Origin: CAYWWY01 sp964462525
GTDB lineage: Bacteria; Thermotogota; Thermotogae; MWEM01
Length of the DNA stretch: 43,565 nucleotides
Direction: 5' to 3'
Assembly (NCBI GenBank): GCA_964462525.1
Contig: CAYWWY010000014.1
Coordinates: forward strand, 1 to 43,565
In this document: one piece after another, positions 43,520 to 43,565 of the stretch
Position numbering within the stretch: position 1 is the stretch's first letter
Layout of the letters: each line of letters opens with the position of its first letter
Program-made: the position numbers and the translations under genes
Notes under the pieces: model-generated
The model's input: only the letters and a program-made list of their open reading frames with translations
What the model was told of the DNA's origin: nothing
The model's database searches: none

Positions 43520-43529
43520 GTGGTATAAT
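43520..43529 (+). promoter_or_regulatory. Third TGTGGTATAAT promoter, at window end
   Basis: TATAAT at 43524-43529 in the same 11-base block as at 2543 and 25882, with TTGAATGA just upstream. It points out of the window, so another co-regulated unit probably starts beyond 43565. The 117 bases from 43403 to 43519 hold no gene and no clear terminator hairpin. Confidence 0.6.
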
Positions 43530-43565
43530 TTTCTAGTTTAGTTCGATCAACTTTCTTAATTTGCG

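Overview
The window is a roughly 43.5-kb defence island with almost every gene on the + strand. It holds a type III-D effector operon, a type I-B effector operon with cas3, cas4, cas2 and cas1, two related CRISPR arrays, and a second, atypical type III operon that ends in transcription-machinery genes. AAGGAGGTGAT-like ribosome binding sites, TATAAT promoters and moderate GC suggest a Gram-positive bacterium (Bacillota-like, perhaps thermophilic). No rRNA or housekeeping gene is present to fix the taxonomy.

Layout. 279-2461: a short leader ORF coupled to cas3. 2653-11649: CARF nuclease, HD-less Cas10, Cas7-like protein, Csx10, a fused Cas7-Cas7, Csx19 and a large Cas7 of the 'APYNFVPL' type, which together indicate subtype III-D; a terminator follows. 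11927-15371: cas8b, a free-standing cas11b, cas7 and cas5 (type I-B). 15417-16604: a hairpin, a leader and a three-repeat CRISPR remnant, then integrase and HNH fragments and small ORFs. 16890-17996: an exported protein. 18197-19990: cas4-cas2-cas1. 20023-23006: a second copy of the hairpin and leader, and the main array of 42 repeats. 23539-25791: two broken genes, an intact DUF488 gene and an unknown gene.

25981-43402 is the most unusual part. It looks like one operon encoding a CYTH-CARF-HD triple-domain protein, a CARF effector, a small HD-less Cas10, RAMP and Cas11 subunits of a type III complex, a small helical protein, a 1344-residue single-chain RNA polymerase (fused beta and beta' cores with the DFDGD catalytic triad), an acidic protein of unknown function, an AAA+ protein of the sigma54-activator family, and Cas6. 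I know of no described CRISPR system that contains a multisubunit-type RNA polymerase.

How the parts may work together (inference): the single Cas6 at the end of the last operon probably processes crRNA for all three effectors, because it is the only Cas6 seen and both arrays share nearly one repeat. Both Cas10 proteins keep GGDD and lack the HD nuclease, so the type III arms probably act through cyclic oligoadenylate sensed by the three CARF proteins. Both type III operons, and whatever starts beyond the window, share an identical TGTGGTATAAT promoter core. The type I genes instead share an AAGTGTGA-type upstream motif.
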